A DNA stretch of 64,000 nt, taken from assembly GCF_000724085.1 (NCBI RefSeq), contig NZ_CCDL010000001.1, positions 868,001 to 932,000 on the forward strand, read 5' to 3'. Position numbers and translations under genes: made by a program. This document shows positions 43,207 through 54,320 of the stretch, in pieces. The notes under the pieces are model-generated. The model saw only the letters and a list, made by a program, of their open reading frames with translations. It was not told where the DNA came from and searched no databases. Position 1 is the first letter of the stretch. Each line of letters begins with the position of its first letter. The DNA comes from Oceanobacillus manasiensis (GTDB lineage: Bacteria > Bacillota > Bacilli > Bacillales > Amphibacillaceae).

Positions 43207-45315
43207 ATGGAGACATTTTTGCTAGTAAACGGAATAGCCTTTGCAGCCATCACAGTATATGGCCTGTATTTATTCGCTAAAGTAGTAGCGACCAGGATAG
43301 CGTACATTCGACTAGGAAAGAAGTCAGAGTTTGACAAACAATTTAAAGAGAGGTTTCGCAGAGTAGGGAAAATTGTATTTGGTCAGTCCAAGTTATTAAA
43401 AGATAAGAAGTCAGGTATCATCCATGTGATGATGTTTTATGGTTTTATTCTCGTGCAGTTTGGAGCAATAGATTTCATAGTAAGAGGAATATCACCTGAT
43501 AATCATTTGCCGTTTGGTATTTTCTATCCTGGTTTTGTATTTTTCCAGGAGCTTGTAACCCTAATGATTCTTGTAGCGGTGGTATGGGCTTTTTACCGTC
43601 GTTATATGGAAAAGCTTGTCCGCTTAAAGCGTGGGTTTAAAGCAGGACTAGTTCTTATTTTCATTGGAACGTTAATGGTTTCCGTTCTAGTAGGAAACGG
43701 GATGGCGTTAATCTGGCATGGACATGAGATGACATGGACAGAGCCAATTGCCAGTTTAATAGGTGGCGCATTTAGTTGGATCTCCCCAACTGCCGCAATG
43801 ATTGTATTCTTTATTGCTTGGTGGATTCACACTGTTACATTACTAGCCTTTCTTGTTTACGTACCACAATCCAAGCATGCTCATCTAATCGCTGCACCAA
43901 TTAATGTTTTTATAAGTAAAAGAGTTCCAGGTAAGCTGGAGAAAATAGATTTTGAAATGGATGAGGACGCAGAGGAGAGCGAAGAAGAAATATCATTTGG
44001 TGTTGGAAAGGTAGAAGACTTTCAACAGCATCAAATGCTAGATTTTTATGCGTGTGTAGAGTGTGGGCGTTGTACAGATGTATGCCCTGCCTCTGGTACA
44101 GGGAAAATGCTGTCTCCGATGGATATTATGATTAAGCTAAGGGACCACCTAACAGAAAAAGGTGCTGCTATTACAGGGAAATCTCCGTGGGTTCCAGCAT
44201 ATGCATTTGCAGGAACACAGGGAAATCAAGCGACATCTAATCAAGAGGCAGCAGCTACGGTGCAGCATGCCAGTCTCATTGGAGATATCATTACAGAAGA
44301 AGAGCTATCTGGCTGTACGACCTGTCGTAACTGTGAGGATGCCTGCCCTGTAAATAATGAGCATGTTGGGACGATTATAGATTTACGACGTTATCTAGTG
44401 ATGACAGAAGGAAAAATGGATCAGGATGTACAGCGTGCTGTGATGAATATTGAGCGTCAAGGGAATCCGTGGGGCCTATCGAAAAAAGATCGAGTAAAAT
44501 GGCGTGAACTTGATGAGAGTGCATACATTCCTACCATTAAAGAATTAAAAAAGGAAGAAAAGGAATTCGATTATTTGTTCTGGGTTAGCTCAATGGGTGC
44601 CTATGATAGCCGCAGTCAAAAAATTGCAGTTGCATTTGCCAAACTTATGAACAAGGCGGGAATTCGGTTTGCGATTTTAGGTAACAAAGAGGCGAACTCT
44701 GGCGATACGGCAAGACGAATTGGAAATGAATTTTTATTCCAGGAAATCGCTGAAAAAAATATAAAAGAGTTTGAGAAAAATGGGGTCACTAAAATCGTAA
44801 CCATTGACCCACATGCATACAATATTTTTAAAAATGAGTACCCTGACTTTGGTTTTGAAGCAGAGGTTTATCACCATACACAAATGCTTTATGATTTGGT
44901 AATGGAAGGGAAGCTAGCACCAAACGGGGAAATAAATCAGAGGCTTACCTATCATGACTCCTGCTACCTTGGAAGGTATAATGGGGTGTATGATCCACCG
45001 AGAGAGATTTTAAAATCTATACCAGGTCTTGAACTAGTCGAGATGGCACGCAGTAAAGAAAATGGTATGTGCTGTGGTGCTGGTGGTGGACTGATGTGGA
45101 CAGAGGAAACGACTGGAAACCGAATCAATGTAGCTAGAACCGAGCAAGCAATTGCCGTGAAACCAACGATGATCTCCAGTGCTTGTCCGTATTGCTTAAC
45201 AATGCTTAGTGATGGTACAAAAGCGAAGGATGTTGAGGAGGATATCAGCACAATGGATGTGGCAGAAATTTTGGCACTGTCCGTATTTACAGAGACGGAA
45301 AGTAAAACAGCATAA
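43207..45315 (+). CDS. fadF: FadF-like iron-sulphur electron carrier
   Basis: 702 residues from ATG 43207, seven bases after AGGGGGAG; an earlier in-frame ATG lacks a site. Several N-terminal membrane helices (to about 230), then two [4Fe-4S] motifs (CVECGRCTDVCP; CTTCRNCEDACP) and two cysteine-rich CCG domains (DSCYLGRYN...CCGAGGG; SSACPYCLTML), the heterodisulphide-reductase-like plan. Thought to pass electrons from acyl-CoA dehydrogenase via electron-transfer flavoprotein to the quinone pool. No etf genes are in the window. Counterpart of B. subtilis YwjF/FadF. Confidence 0.92.
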   Translation: METFLLVNGIAFAAITVYGLYLFAKVVATRIAYIRLGKKSEFDKQFKERFRRVGKIVFGQSKLLKDKKSGIIHVMMFYGFILVQFGAIDFIVRGISPDNHLPFGIFYPGFVFFQELVTLMILVAVVWAFYRRYMEKLVRLKRGFKAGLVLIFIGTLMVSVLVGNGMALIWHGHEMTWTEPIASLIGGAFSWISPTAAMIVFFIAWWIHTVTLLAFLVYVPQSKHAHLIAAPINVFISKRVPGKLEKIDFEMDEDAEESEEEISFGVGKVEDFQQHQMLDFYACVECGRCTDVCPASGTGKMLSPMDIMIKLRDHLTEKGAAITGKSPWVPAYAFAGTQGNQATSNQEAAATVQHASLIGDIITEEELSGCTTCRNCEDACPVNNEHVGTIIDLRRYLVMTEGKMDQDVQRAVMNIERQGNPWGLSKKDRVKWRELDESAYIPTIKELKKEEKEFDYLFWVSSMGAYDSRSQKIAVAFAKLMNKAGIRFAILGNKEANSGDTARRIGNEFLFQEIAEKNIKEFEKNGVTKIVTIDPHAYNIFKNEYPDFGFEAEVYHHTQMLYDLVMEGKLAPNGEINQRLTYHDSCYLGRYNGVYDPPREILKSIPGLELVEMARSKENGMCCGAGGGLMWTEETTGNRINVARTEQAIAVKPTMISSACPYCLTMLSDGTKAKDVEEDISTMDVAEILALSVFTETESKTA

Positions 45316-45344
45316 TGTTAGGTAGAACTATGATAAAATGACAG

Positions 45345-45376
45345 AAAAGAAGAAGGAATAGTGTCCTTCTTCTTTT
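45345..45376 (+). terminator. Terminator after fadF
   Basis: AAAAGAAGAAGGA and TCCTTCTTCTTTT, 13-bp perfect stem with a six-base loop. It separates fadF from the thiolase unit. Confidence 0.85.
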
Positions 45377-45388
45377 AGGCACAAAATC

Positions 45389-45402
45389 TGAGCGAGCGTT
45401 CA
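45389..45402 (+). promoter_or_regulatory. Possible second FadR-type site
   Basis: TGAGCGAGCGTTCA is an imperfect palindrome (10 of 14 positions symmetrical) with TGA...TCA ends like the operator at 43081. It lies between the fadF terminator and the thiolase gene, so could control the second unit. Confidence 0.4.
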
Positions 45403-45478
45403 ATCATTTTCACTGGTTTTCCAGTGAAGGACAGTAGTAATGATATCGATTTTAAATATAGAAAAAGGTGGGAGAAAA

Positions 45479-46663
45479 ATGAGAAAATCTGTTATTGTAT
45501 CTGGCGCAAGAACACCATTTGGGAAGTTTGGTGGTGCACTAAAAGGATTTACCGCATCTCAACTAGGTGGAAAGGCTATCCACGCTGCATTAGAACGAGC
45601 AGGAATGAAAGGTTCAGAGATTGACGAAGTAATTATGGGCACAGTGCTCCAAGGTGGTCAAGGACAGATTCCGTCACGCCAGGCAGCAAGAGAAGCTGGC
45701 ATACCATGGGATGTGAAAACCGAAACGATAAATAAGGTGTGTGCTTCAGGTTTACGCAGTGTGACACTTGCTGATCAACTCATTCGGCTGGGCGATGAAG
45801 AAGTCATCGTTGCTGGTGGGATGGAGAGCATGAGTAATGCACCATACTTTCTTCCAGACGCCCGTTGGGGAAATAGAATGGGAGATAAGCAAGTGAAGGA
45901 TATGATGATACATGACGGACTATCCTGCTCATTTGAAGGGGTACATATGGGGAATTACGGTAATTCTACAGCTACAAAGCATGAATTGACCCGTGAAGCT
46001 CAGGATGAGTGGTCTTACCGCAGTCATCAGCGTGCTACCGAAGCAATCGATAATGGAAAGTTTGCTGAGGAAATTGTTAGCGTAGAGGTACCACAACGGA
46101 AGGGTGAACCTGTAGTCGTCGATACAGATGAAGCACCTAGAAGGGATACAACCGTTGAAAAGCTTGCAGGCTTACGCCCAGCTTTTGATAAAGACGGTAC
46201 AATCACAGCTGGTAATGCACCAGGTGTTAATGATGGTGCATGTGCGTTTGTTGTTATGTCTGAGGAAAAGGCATTAGATACCGGGAAAGACCCAATGGCT
46301 TATGTGCTTGGCCATGCAGAAGTAGCAGTTGAAGCAAAGGACTTTCCTGAAACACCAGGACTTGTCATTAATAAGCTTTTAGAGAAAACGGGCTTCTCTC
46401 AAGACGATATCAATTTATATGAAATTAATGAGGCTTTCGCTGCTGTATCCTTAGCAAGCGGAAAAATTGCCGGAATTGACCCAGAAAAGGTGAATGTGAA
46501 TGGTGGTGCAGTAGCACTAGGACATCCAATTGGTGCTAGTGGTGCCAGAATTATTCTAACATTAATTCATGAATTAAAACGTCGTGGCGGCGGTTTAGGC
46601 ATTGCTGCAATTTGCAGTGGCGGCGGCCAAGGAGACGCAGTACTAATCGAAGTACCAAAATAA
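45479..46663 (+). CDS. mmgA: Acetyl-CoA acetyltransferase (thiolase)
   Basis: 394 residues from ATG 45479, with GGTGGGAG upstream; an earlier ATG in frame has none. Thiolase catalytic residues: nucleophile Cys88 in [11 protein letters not shown], the [11 protein letters not shown] histidine and the C-terminal CSGGGQGD cysteine. Cleaves acetoacetyl-CoA or 3-ketoacyl-CoA. Second transcription unit of the fatty-acid block. Confidence 0.93.
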   Translation: MRKSVIVSGARTPFGKFGGALKGFTASQLGGKAIHAALERAGMKGSEIDEVIMGTVLQGGQGQIPSRQAAREAGIPWDVKTETINKVCASGLRSVTLADQLIRLGDEEVIVAGGMESMSNAPYFLPDARWGNRMGDKQVKDMMIHDGLSCSFEGVHMGNYGNSTATKHELTREAQDEWSYRSHQRATEAIDNGKFAEEIVSVEVPQRKGEPVVVDTDEAPRRDTTVEKLAGLRPAFDKDGTITAGNAPGVNDGACAFVVMSEEKALDTGKDPMAYVLGHAEVAVEAKDFPETPGLVINKLLEKTGFSQDDINLYEINEAFAAVSLASGKIAGIDPEKVNVNGGAVALGHPIGASGARIILTLIHELKRRGGGLGIAAICSGGGQGDAVLIEVPK

Positions 46664-46669
46664 TAAACA

Positions 46670-46742
46670 AAAGCGGAGAGCACACGTAATAAGGAAGGCC
46701 GACTAAGAACGCCCCGTCCTGGGGCAACGTCGTCGCTCTTTT
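46670..46742 (+). repeat. Second repeat family, copy E1
   Basis: About 70 bp: AAAGCGGAGAGCACACGTAA, TAAGGAAGGCCGACTAAGAA, then CGCCCCGTCCTGGGGC (a small hairpin) and AACGTCGTCG. A direct copy, with only a few changes, lies at 53890. GC-richer than its surroundings. Located between the thiolase and hydroxyacyl-CoA dehydrogenase genes. Confidence 0.9.
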
Positions 46743-46791
46743 CTTTAAAGTGAGTTTTCCCAATTTTCGATATAGAAAGAGGAGGAACGGC

Positions 46792-47640
46792 ATGATTAAA
46801 AAAGTACTTGTAGTAGGGGCAGGGCAAATGGGAGCTGGAATTGCCCAGGTTTGTGCCCAGACAGGATTGTCTGTTTTATTACATGACCAAAGAGAAGAAG
46901 CCGTACAAAAAGGACTTCAGTCCATTGAAAAGCTACTTAGCCGAGCAATAGAAAAGGGACGAGTATCTAAGGAGGAGAAAATATCCATTCAAGACCGACT
47001 GGCACCTTCAATTTCTTTACAGGACGCAGAAAACTGTGATCTCGTTATAGAAGCAGTCGTAGAAAAAATGGAAGTCAAAAAAGCGGTATTCCGAGAATTG
47101 GATGCGATCACCCCAAAGCATACTATTCTTGCTACAAACACCTCTTCTCTAGCCATAACAGAAATTGCAGCAGCGACAAATCGTCCAAACCAAGTAATCG
47201 GAATGCATTTCATGAATCCGGTTCCTGTAATGAAATTGGTAGAAATAATACGTGGCCTGCAAACAAATGATGAAACCTATAACCAAATTGAAGAGCTTAC
47301 TAAAAAGCTCGGAAAAGTACCAGTGTCGGCTGAAGATTATCCAGGCTTTGTTTCCAATCGAATCTTAATGCCCATGATTAATGAGGCTATTTTTACGGTC
47401 TATGAAGGAGTAGCAACTGTAGAGGATGTCGATACATCGATGAAGCTGGGGATGAATCACCCAATGGGACCTCTAACATTGGCAGACTTCATTGGTCTGG
47501 ACACATGTCTATACATTATGGAAGTGTTACATGAAGGGTTTGCGGATAGCAAATACAGACCTTGTCCTCTTTTAAAGCAGTACGTCCAAGCTGGCTGGCT
47601 CGGTAAAAAGTCTGGACGTGGCTTTTATCAATATGAATAA
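46792..47640 (+). CDS. mmgB: 3-Hydroxybutyryl-CoA dehydrogenase
   Basis: 282 residues from ATG 46792, with GAGGAGG upstream. N-terminal Rossmann motif [16 protein letters not shown], conserved [15 protein letters not shown] and [17 protein letters not shown]-terminal [11 protein letters not shown]-dependent oxidation of 3-hydroxyacyl-CoA to feed the thiolase. Confidence 0.95.
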   Translation: MIKKVLVVGAGQMGAGIAQVCAQTGLSVLLHDQREEAVQKGLQSIEKLLSRAIEKGRVSKEEKISIQDRLAPSISLQDAENCDLVIEAVVEKMEVKKAVFRELDAITPKHTILATNTSSLAITEIAAATNRPNQVIGMHFMNPVPVMKLVEIIRGLQTNDETYNQIEELTKKLGKVPVSAEDYPGFVSNRILMPMINEAIFTVYEGVATVEDVDTSMKLGMNHPMGPLTLADFIGLDTCLYIMEVLHEGFADSKYRPCPLLKQYVQAGWLGKKSGRGFYQYE

Positions 47641-47667
47641 ACAACAGCATAGACTGGGGGAGTAAAC

Positions 47668-48804
47668 ATGGACTTTCATTTTACGGAAGAGCAAAATATG
47701 CTACAAAAAATGGTTCGGGATTTTGCAAAAGAACGCGTTGCGCCAGAAGTGGAGCGAATGGAAAGAGAGCATCGTTTTCCTAAGGAACTCATTGGTGAGA
47801 TGGCAGAGCTTGGACTAATGGGCATACCAATTCCAGAAGAATATGGTGGAAGTGGCATGGACTTTATTTCCTATGTTAGAACAATTCATGAGCTTTCAAA
47901 AGTAAGCGCTTCCTTAGGCGTGATTCTTTCTGTCCATACATCTGTTGGAACGAACCCCATCCTTTATTTTGGGACTGATGAGCAGAAGCAATATTATTTG
48001 CCGAAGTTGGCTAGCGGAAAGCTCCTAGGTGCCTTTGCACTAACAGAGCCTGGTGCTGGTTCAGATGCTTCTAGTATAAAAACAAGGGCTGAGAGAGATG
48101 GCGATCATTATATTTTAAATGGTTCTAAAGTGTTTATTACAAATGGTGGCCATGCAGATACCTTTATTACTTTTGTTCGAACAGGTGAAGGCTCTAAAGG
48201 GTTAAGTGCCTTTATTTTAGAACGGAATACGCCAGGCCTCGACATTGGCAAGGAAGAAAAGAAAATGGGACTTAATGGATCCAGTACAGTACCACTAACA
48301 TTAGACCAGTGTCGGGTATCCAAGACACAAATGTTAGGAAATGAAGGGGATGGCTATAAAATTGCCATGAAAAACCTTCATGTTGGTCGGATTGGAATTG
48401 CAGCCCAAGCATTAGGGGTTGCAGAAGCAGCGGTCGAACTTGCGACAGGTTATGCGAAAGAGCGTCAGCAGTTTAATAAGCCGATTGCAGCAAATCAAGG
48501 TATCTCATTTAAACTAGCGGATATGGCAACAGCTGCAGAAGCGGCTAATCTCTTAACCTACCAAGCTGCTTCTTTGGTGCAGCAAGGCATATCTTGCTCA
48601 AAGCAAGTTTCCATGGCGAAGATGTTTGCCTCGAAAACAGCTGTGAACAATGCGATTGAGGCTGTGCAGGTGCTTGGTGGATATGGGTATACAGAGGATT
48701 ACCCTGCTGAGCGGCTTTTTCGGGATGCGAAAGTAACCGAAATTTATGAGGGAACAAATGAAATTCAACACATGGTTATAGCCAAAGAACTTTTAAGGAA
48801 ATGA
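47668..48804 (+). CDS. Acyl-CoA dehydrogenase (first)
   Basis: 378 residues. Flavin enzyme that makes the first double bond of beta-oxidation. Motifs: [40 protein letters not shown], and the C-terminal [11 protein letters not shown] with the catalytic glutamate. Short- or branched-chain substrates are likely by similarity to MmgC/Bcd-type enzymes. Closely followed by a second paralogue, about half identical by eye. Confidence 0.93.
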   Translation: MDFHFTEEQNMLQKMVRDFAKERVAPEVERMEREHRFPKELIGEMAELGLMGIPIPEEYGGSGMDFISYVRTIHELSKVSASLGVILSVHTSVGTNPILYFGTDEQKQYYLPKLASGKLLGAFALTEPGAGSDASSIKTRAERDGDHYILNGSKVFITNGGHADTFITFVRTGEGSKGLSAFILERNTPGLDIGKEEKKMGLNGSSTVPLTLDQCRVSKTQMLGNEGDGYKIAMKNLHVGRIGIAAQALGVAEAAVELATGYAKERQQFNKPIAANQGISFKLADMATAAEAANLLTYQAASLVQQGISCSKQVSMAKMFASKTAVNNAIEAVQVLGGYGYTEDYPAERLFRDAKVTEIYEGTNEIQHMVIAKELLRK

Positions 48805-48819
48805 TTGGGGGAAATAACA

Positions 48820-49962
48820 ATGAATTTTCAATTAACAGAAGAACAAGAAATGCTAAGAAAAATGGTTCGAAATTTTGCGGAAAAAGAGGTAGAACCAACC
48901 GCTGCCCAACGAGATGAAGAGGAACGGTTTGACAGAGAGATATTTAACAAAATGGCAGAGTTAGGCCTTACGGGTATCCCATGGCCTGAGGAATATGGTG
49001 GGATTGGTGCGGATTATGTCAGCTATTGTATTGCGGTAGAGGAATTATCACGAGTATGTGCGTCCACTGGGGTAACACTTTCTGCTCATCTCTCTTTAGC
49101 AAGCTGGCCAATTTTTACATACGGCAATGAAGAGCAGAAAACAAACTTTCTAACACGTCTTGCTACAGGGGAAGCGCTAGGAGCTTATGCATTGTCTGAG
49201 CCTGGTGCAGGAAGTGACGTTGTTTCCATGAAAACAACAGCTAAGGAAGATGGAGATGCTTATGTTCTAAATGGCAGCAAGGTATGGATTACAAATGGCG
49301 GTGTGGCAGATATTTATATTGTTTTTGCCAAAACTGACAATGATGCAAAGCATAAGGGAATCAGTGCTTTCATCGTAGAAAAAGGAACGGATGGTTTCAC
49401 CTTTGGAAAGAAAGAGAAAAAGCTGGGGATCCGATCCTCACCGACTACAGAGCTTATTTTTGAAAATTGTCGTATTCCAAAAGAGAACATGCTAGGTGCT
49501 GAAGGAGATGGCTTTAAGATTGCCATGACAACGCTGGATGGCGGGCGAAATGGAATTGCGGCACAAGCTCTTGGTATTGCGCAGGGAGCACTAGATGCCG
49601 CTGTTGGCTATGCAAAGGAAAGAGAGCAGTTTGGTAAGCCAATAGCAACGAATCAGGGAATCTCCTTCAAGCTGGCAGATATGGCGACAGAGGTCGAAGC
49701 TTCCAGACTATTAACCTATCAGGCTGCTTGGTTAGAGTCACAGGGACTTCCGTACGGTAAAGCATCCGCCATGTCGAAGCTATTTGCAGGAGATGCGGCG
49801 ATGCGAATCACGGTAGAGGCTGTCCAAGTATTTGGTGGATATGGTTACACGAAAGATTATCCTGTGGAAAGATATATGCGAGATGCTAAGATCACCCAAA
49901 TTTATGAGGGAACGAATGAAATACAGCGACTTGTTATCGGGCGTATGCTGACAAAAGATTAA
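48820..49962 (+). CDS. Acyl-CoA dehydrogenase (second)
   Basis: 380 residues from ATG 48820, with GGGGGAAA upstream; the in-frame TTG at 48805 overlaps the preceding stop region. Same family motifs ([29 protein letters not shown]). Two adjacent paralogues probably cover different acyl-CoA chain lengths or branched acyl-CoA such as isobutyryl-CoA, which would link to icmF. Confidence 0.93.
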   Translation: MNFQLTEEQEMLRKMVRNFAEKEVEPTAAQRDEEERFDREIFNKMAELGLTGIPWPEEYGGIGADYVSYCIAVEELSRVCASTGVTLSAHLSLASWPIFTYGNEEQKTNFLTRLATGEALGAYALSEPGAGSDVVSMKTTAKEDGDAYVLNGSKVWITNGGVADIYIVFAKTDNDAKHKGISAFIVEKGTDGFTFGKKEKKLGIRSSPTTELIFENCRIPKENMLGAEGDGFKIAMTTLDGGRNGIAAQALGIAQGALDAAVGYAKEREQFGKPIATNQGISFKLADMATEVEASRLLTYQAAWLESQGLPYGKASAMSKLFAGDAAMRITVEAVQVFGGYGYTKDYPVERYMRDAKITQIYEGTNEIQRLVIGRMLTKD

Positions 49963-49997
49963 TATCTTTTTTGGAAAACTGAAGGGGGAATGCTCGG

Positions 49998-50636
49998 GTG
50001 GCGGAGGAACAGGTTTTTTCAGCGATAAAGGATAAAGGGTTAGTGGAAAAAAGACGAAAGCAAATGATTCGTGGTGCCCTTACTCTTTTTAAAGAAAAAG
50101 GGTTCCACCGTACCACAACCCGTGAAATTGCCAAAGAATCAGGATTTAGTATCGGTACGCTTTATGAATATATCCGAACAAAGGAAGATGTTCTGTTTCT
50201 AGTCTGTGATTCGATTTATGACCAAGTTCAAGTACGACTAGAGAAGGTTGTTAATGTGGACGGTTCTCCACTTGAAAAGCTTGTGTCAGTGATTAAGGCA
50301 TACTTTTATTTAATGGATGAAATGCAGGAAGAGATCGTCATAATGTATCAAGAAGTGAAATCTTTGAAAAAGAACACCAAGGAGTATGTGTTACAAAAGG
50401 AACGAGAGATGGTTCAAATGTTAGAAAAGGTGATTATAACGTGTATGCCAGACGATAGTATTACGTCTAAAGATGCGATGCTTATGGCAAATAACATTTT
50501 TATTCAGGGGCAAATGTGGAGCTTTCGTCGCTGGATGTTACATCGACAATTTACGATGGAAGAGTATATTGAGCGTCAGACTGCATTTATATTACGCTCC
50601 TTGTCGATAGGAGCACCTAGAAAAGGAGAGGAGTAG
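49998..50636 (+). CDS. fadR: TetR-family regulator, FadR-like
   Basis: 212 residues from GTG 49998, eight bases after AAGGGGG. N-terminal helix-turn-helix ([29 protein letters not shown]) and a variable ligand domain. In B. subtilis FadR represses fad genes and leaves DNA on binding long-chain acyl-CoA. A matching operator lies before fadF. It is encoded inside the catabolic block rather than beside lcfA, so the FadR identity is likely but not certain. Confidence 0.8.
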   Translation: MAEEQVFSAIKDKGLVEKRRKQMIRGALTLFKEKGFHRTTTREIAKESGFSIGTLYEYIRTKEDVLFLVCDSIYDQVQVRLEKVVNVDGSPLEKLVSVIKAYFYLMDEMQEEIVIMYQEVKSLKKNTKEYVLQKEREMVQMLEKVIITCMPDDSITSKDAMLMANNIFIQGQMWSFRRWMLHRQFTMEEYIERQTAFILRSLSIGAPRKGEE

Positions 50637-50640
50637 CTAT

Positions 50641-53600
50641 ATGGAACAAACCATTTATAAGCCATCAAATTCAATTCGTTTTGTAACCGCGTCCAGTTTA
50701 TTTGATGGTCATGATGCATCCATAAACATAATGCGTCGGATCCTCCAGGCGAGTGGGGCTGAAGTCATCCACCTTGGACACAACCGATCAGTAGAAGAAG
50801 TGGTACATGCAGCCATTCAGGAAGATGTTCAAGGGATTGCGATTTCTTCCTATCAGGGTGGGCATGTAGAATACTTCAAATATATGGTGGATTTATTGAA
50901 AGAGCTCGGTGCAGCGCATATAAAGGTTTATGGTGGTGGCGGTGGGGTAATCATTCCTCGTGAAATAAAAGAACTACATGCTTATGGAGTGGCACGTGTA
51001 TTTTCTCCAGAGGATGGTCGTGAACTAGGTCTACAGGGCATGATTAATTTAATGCTGAAAGAGTGTGATTCCCTACCACCAATCGACACAGTGAAGGACC
51101 AAGATGCACTGGTGAGTGGTGAGCGACAAGCAATTGCCAGGTTTATTACTTATATGGAAAACGTGGATGTAAATGCAGAGGAGAAGCAGGCAGTTTTACA
51201 ATCACTAAGGGAAAAGAGCAGATCGAATACCCCGGTCTTAGGTATTACAGGTACTGGTGGTGCGGGGAAAAGCTCGTTGACCGATGAACTAATCCGTCGA
51301 TTTATCCATGAAATTCCGGATAAGAAAATTGCCATTATCTCGATTGATCCAACGAAAAGAAAAACAGGTGGTGCCTTGCTTGGTGATCGAATTCGCATGA
51401 ATGCTATTTTCTCAAATCGAGTTTATATGCGTTCATTGGCAACACGTGATTCTCATAGTGAATTGTCGAAATCAATTCAGGATGTCATCGATGTAGTACG
51501 TGCCTCAGGGTATGACTTTATTATTGTGGAGACAAGCGGAATTGGACAGGGGGATGCTGCCATCACCGATGTGACAGACCTTTCCATGTATGTCATGACC
51601 GCAGAATTCGGTGCACCTACTCAGTTAGAAAAAATAGATATGATTGATTTTGCTGACTTTATTGTCATCAATAAGTTTGAACAAAAAGGCTCTGAAGATG
51701 CACTTAACCAGGTTCGCAAACAGTATGAGCGTAGTCATATGCTTTTTCATGAAGATAAAACAAAGTTCCCTGTCTATGGGACAATCGCCAGCCAGTTTAA
51801 TGATGCTGGAACCAATGCTTTATTCGCCTCCCTTATTGACACGCTAAACGAGAAATATGACTGGGGAGACAAGGCTGACTTTAATCGTCATGTCATTGCA
51901 GAAAAACAAAACATGATTATTACAAATGAACGCAGGCATTATTTAAGAGAAATTGTTTCACATGTTCGCCACTATCATCAACATGCAGAAAAGCAAAGTG
52001 ATGCCGCGAGGAAGGTGTATCAATTACAAGCAGCCATTGAAATGGTGGAGGAAGAGTCTGCTAAAGCAAGCTTGCAACAGTTAATCGACCACTATGAAAG
52101 CCAACTGGATAATAGGTCACAGCGCCTACTTGACTCCTGGGAAGAAATGAAGACGGATTATAGTCAAGAAAAGATGAGCTTTAAGGTAAGAGATAAAGAA
52201 ATAGAAATGGATATTGTCTCCGAATCCCTGTCAGGATTACAAATACCAAAAGTGGCTTTCCCAAAATTTCAGGACTGGGGGGAGCGGCTGTATTGGCTCA
52301 TGAAGGAAAACGTTCCTGGGTCTTTCCCATTTACAGCAGGCGTTTTTCCGTTTAAGAGAAAGGGAGAAGATCCGACAAGGCAATTTGCTGGTGAGGGAAC
52401 ACCAGAACGGACAAATAGAAGGTTTCATTATTTATCGAAAAATGAGGAAGCAAAGCGACTTTCGACAGCTTTTGACTCGGTTACCCTTTATGGTGAAGAC
52501 CCTGCACATCGCCCTGATATTTATGGGAAAGTAGGAGAAAGTGGAGTGAATATTTGTACATTGGATGATATGAAAAAGCTGTATGCGGGGTTTGATTTAT
52601 CAAGTCCATTAGCCTCTGTTTCCATGACCATTAATGGACCTGCCCCGATCATTTTGGCAATGTATTTTAATACTGCAATTGACCAACAGGTGGAAAAATT
52701 TAAGCAGGAACAGGAAAGAGAGCCAACTGAAGCAGAATATCAACAGATAAAGGAAGAGACGATTGCTGTTGTAAGGGGAACCGTTCAAGCAGATATTTTA
52801 AAAGAAGATCAAGGACAGAATACCTGTATTTTTTCCACAGAGTTTGCTTTACGAATGATGGGGGATATTCAACAGTACTTTATTGATAAAAATGTACGCA
52901 ATTATTACTCTGTCTCGATTTCCGGCTATCATATTGCAGAAGCTGGTGCTAATCCAATTACACAGCTCGCCTTTACCTTGGCAAATGGTTTTACGTATGT
53001 AGAATACTATTTGAGTAGGGGAATGGATATTAATAAATTTGCGCCAAATCTCTCCTTCTTTTTCTCTAACGGATTAGACCCGGAATATTCCGTGATCGGT
53101 AGGGTTGCGAGAAGGATCTGGGCGATAACGATGAGAGATAAATACGGGGCTAATGAGCGAAGTCAGAAGTTAAAGTATCATATTCAGACTTCAGGAAGAT
53201 CCCTTCATGCGCAGGAAATTGATTTTAACGATATTCGTACGACACTGCAAGCATTGCTCGCCATTCAGGATAATACGAACTCTTTGCATACAAACGCCTA
53301 TGATGAGGCAATTACTACGCCAACAGAGGAATCGGTACGAAGAGCGATGGCGATTCAATTAATCATTAATAAAGAATATGGGCTTGCCAAAAATGAAAAT
53401 GCTCTACAAGGTTCCTTTATCATTGATGAATTGACGGATTTAGTAGAGCAGGCTGTGCTTGAGGAATTTGAGAAAATGAATGACCGCGGAGGAGTGCTTG
53501 GAGCAATGGAAAGGCAATACCAACGCGGTAAAATCCAAGAGGAATCGCTATATTATGAAGGAAAGAAGCATTCAGGAGAATTGCCTATAATTGGGGTTAA

Positions 53601-53880
53601 CACGTATTTAAATCCTACCCCTCCTTCTGAAGATCAAATCAATTCGATGGAGCTAGCAAGGGCCTCCAAAGAAGAGAAAGAGCACCAAATTGCAGAGCTC
53701 ACACGATTCCAAAATGAGCATAAAGACCACACGGATAAGGCGCTAGAACAGTTGAAGGAAGTGGCTGCATCTGGTGGCAATATCTTTGCAGAATTAATGG
53801 AAACCGTAAAAGTAGCAAGCCTCGGCCAAATCACAAACGCCCTCTACGAAGTAGGCGGCCAATACAGAAGAAATATGTAA
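50641..53880 (+). CDS. icmF: Fused isobutyryl-CoA mutase IcmF
   Basis: 1079 residues joining three parts: an N-terminal B12-binding domain with the cobalt-ligand histidine in FDGHDAS (His24), a MeaI-type GTPase chaperone (Walker A GTGGAGKS at about 204-211), and the mutase domain (about 540-1079). Interconverts isobutyryl-CoA and n-butyryl-CoA; some members also act on isovaleryl-/pivalyl-CoA. Normal full length. Follows the TetR gene by four bases with GGAGAGGAG, so co-transcribed. Connects branched-chain amino acid breakdown to the beta-oxidation genes before it. Confidence 0.95.
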   Translation: MEQTIYKPSNSIRFVTASSLFDGHDASINIMRRILQASGAEVIHLGHNRSVEEVVHAAIQEDVQGIAISSYQGGHVEYFKYMVDLLKELGAAHIKVYGGGGGVIIPREIKELHAYGVARVFSPEDGRELGLQGMINLMLKECDSLPPIDTVKDQDALVSGERQAIARFITYMENVDVNAEEKQAVLQSLREKSRSNTPVLGITGTGGAGKSSLTDELIRRFIHEIPDKKIAIISIDPTKRKTGGALLGDRIRMNAIFSNRVYMRSLATRDSHSELSKSIQDVIDVVRASGYDFIIVETSGIGQGDAAITDVTDLSMYVMTAEFGAPTQLEKIDMIDFADFIVINKFEQKGSEDALNQVRKQYERSHMLFHEDKTKFPVYGTIASQFNDAGTNALFASLIDTLNEKYDWGDKADFNRHVIAEKQNMIITNERRHYLREIVSHVRHYHQHAEKQSDAARKVYQLQAAIEMVEEESAKASLQQLIDHYESQLDNRSQRLLDSWEEMKTDYSQEKMSFKVRDKEIEMDIVSESLSGLQIPKVAFPKFQDWGERLYWLMKENVPGSFPFTAGVFPFKRKGEDPTRQFAGEGTPERTNRRFHYLSKNEEAKRLSTAFDSVTLYGEDPAHRPDIYGKVGESGVNICTLDDMKKLYAGFDLSSPLASVSMTINGPAPIILAMYFNTAIDQQVEKFKQEQEREPTEAEYQQIKEETIAVVRGTVQADILKEDQGQNTCIFSTEFALRMMGDIQQYFIDKNVRNYYSVSISGYHIAEAGANPITQLAFTLANGFTYVEYYLSRGMDINKFAPNLSFFFSNGLDPEYSVIGRVARRIWAITMRDKYGANERSQKLKYHIQTSGRSLHAQEIDFNDIRTTLQALLAIQDNTNSLHTNAYDEAITTPTEESVRRAMAIQLIINKEYGLAKNENALQGSFIIDELTDLVEQAVLEEFEKMNDRGGVLGAMERQYQRGKIQEESLYYEGKKHSGELPIIGVNTYLNPTPPSEDQINSMELARASKEEKEHQIAELTRFQNEHKDHTDKALEQLKEVAASGGNIFAELMETVKVASLGQITNALYEVGGQYRRNM

Positions 53881-53889
53881 GATCAAATC

Positions 53890-53957
53890 AAAAGCGAAGA
53901 GCACACGTAATAAGGAAGGCCGACTAAGAACGCCACGTCCTGGGTCCACGTCGGCGT
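53890..53957 (+). repeat. Second repeat family, copy E2
   Basis: AAAAGCGAAGAGCACACGTA, ATAAGGAAGGCCGACTAAGA, then ACGCCACGTCCTGGGTCC and ACGTCGGCG. Same orientation as copy E1 at 46670 and almost identical over the first 45 bp. Begins ten bases after the icmF stop. The two copies bracket the hbd-icmF block. Confidence 0.9.
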
Positions 53958-53998
53958 GAATTAGAACCTCAGGGACCATAATTAATTTGGAGGGTTAA

Positions 53999-54047
53999 TA
54001 GAAAAAGATGTGCTACTCATAAGAAAACACGTCTTTTTCTATTTTTC
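53999..54047 (+). terminator. Terminator after icmF
   Basis: TAGAAAAAGATGTG and CACGTCTTTTTCTA form a stem with one mismatch, followed by TTTTTCT. Ends the catabolic operon. Confidence 0.85.
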
Positions 54048-54320
54048 TATAGCATAAAGACAGGATATTTGTTTATAATGAATGGTACGGTTCTTGGTTC
54101 CCGCAGCAATGGAAGAAAAGTAGACAGTACGTGGTGAAAGAAAATGGTGTTAACTAATATCTAACAGTTTATAATACATAAAGACAACATTTTACTTTAT
54201 ACCTCATTCTTGTTTATAGTATAATGAATTTTATTACCAATCCATGCTGGAAAAAAGTGTTATGAAGATGCACTGGGCTAATGAAGCCTTGAAATATATA
54301 AGTAAAGGGAGTGCGTTACC
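54048..54320. other. Leader of rpoE
   Basis: No gene. A TATAAT box at 54220-54225 about 95 bp before the rpoE start is a plausible -10 element; the upstream -35 match is poor. CCCGCAGCAATGG near 54101 faintly recalls the repeat of the toxin island but is too short to claim. Confidence 0.4.

Noticed and set aside
46551-46827. Minus-strand frames encoding [14 protein letters not shown]-like peptide, also at 53794-53979
   Set aside because: The shared peptide comes from the DNA repeat pair E1/E2 read backwards, not from related genes.
54094-54180. CCCGCAGCAATGG ... GTTAACTAAT as a further copy of the structured repeat
   Set aside because: Only short scattered matches; no terminal hairpin and no conserved tail.
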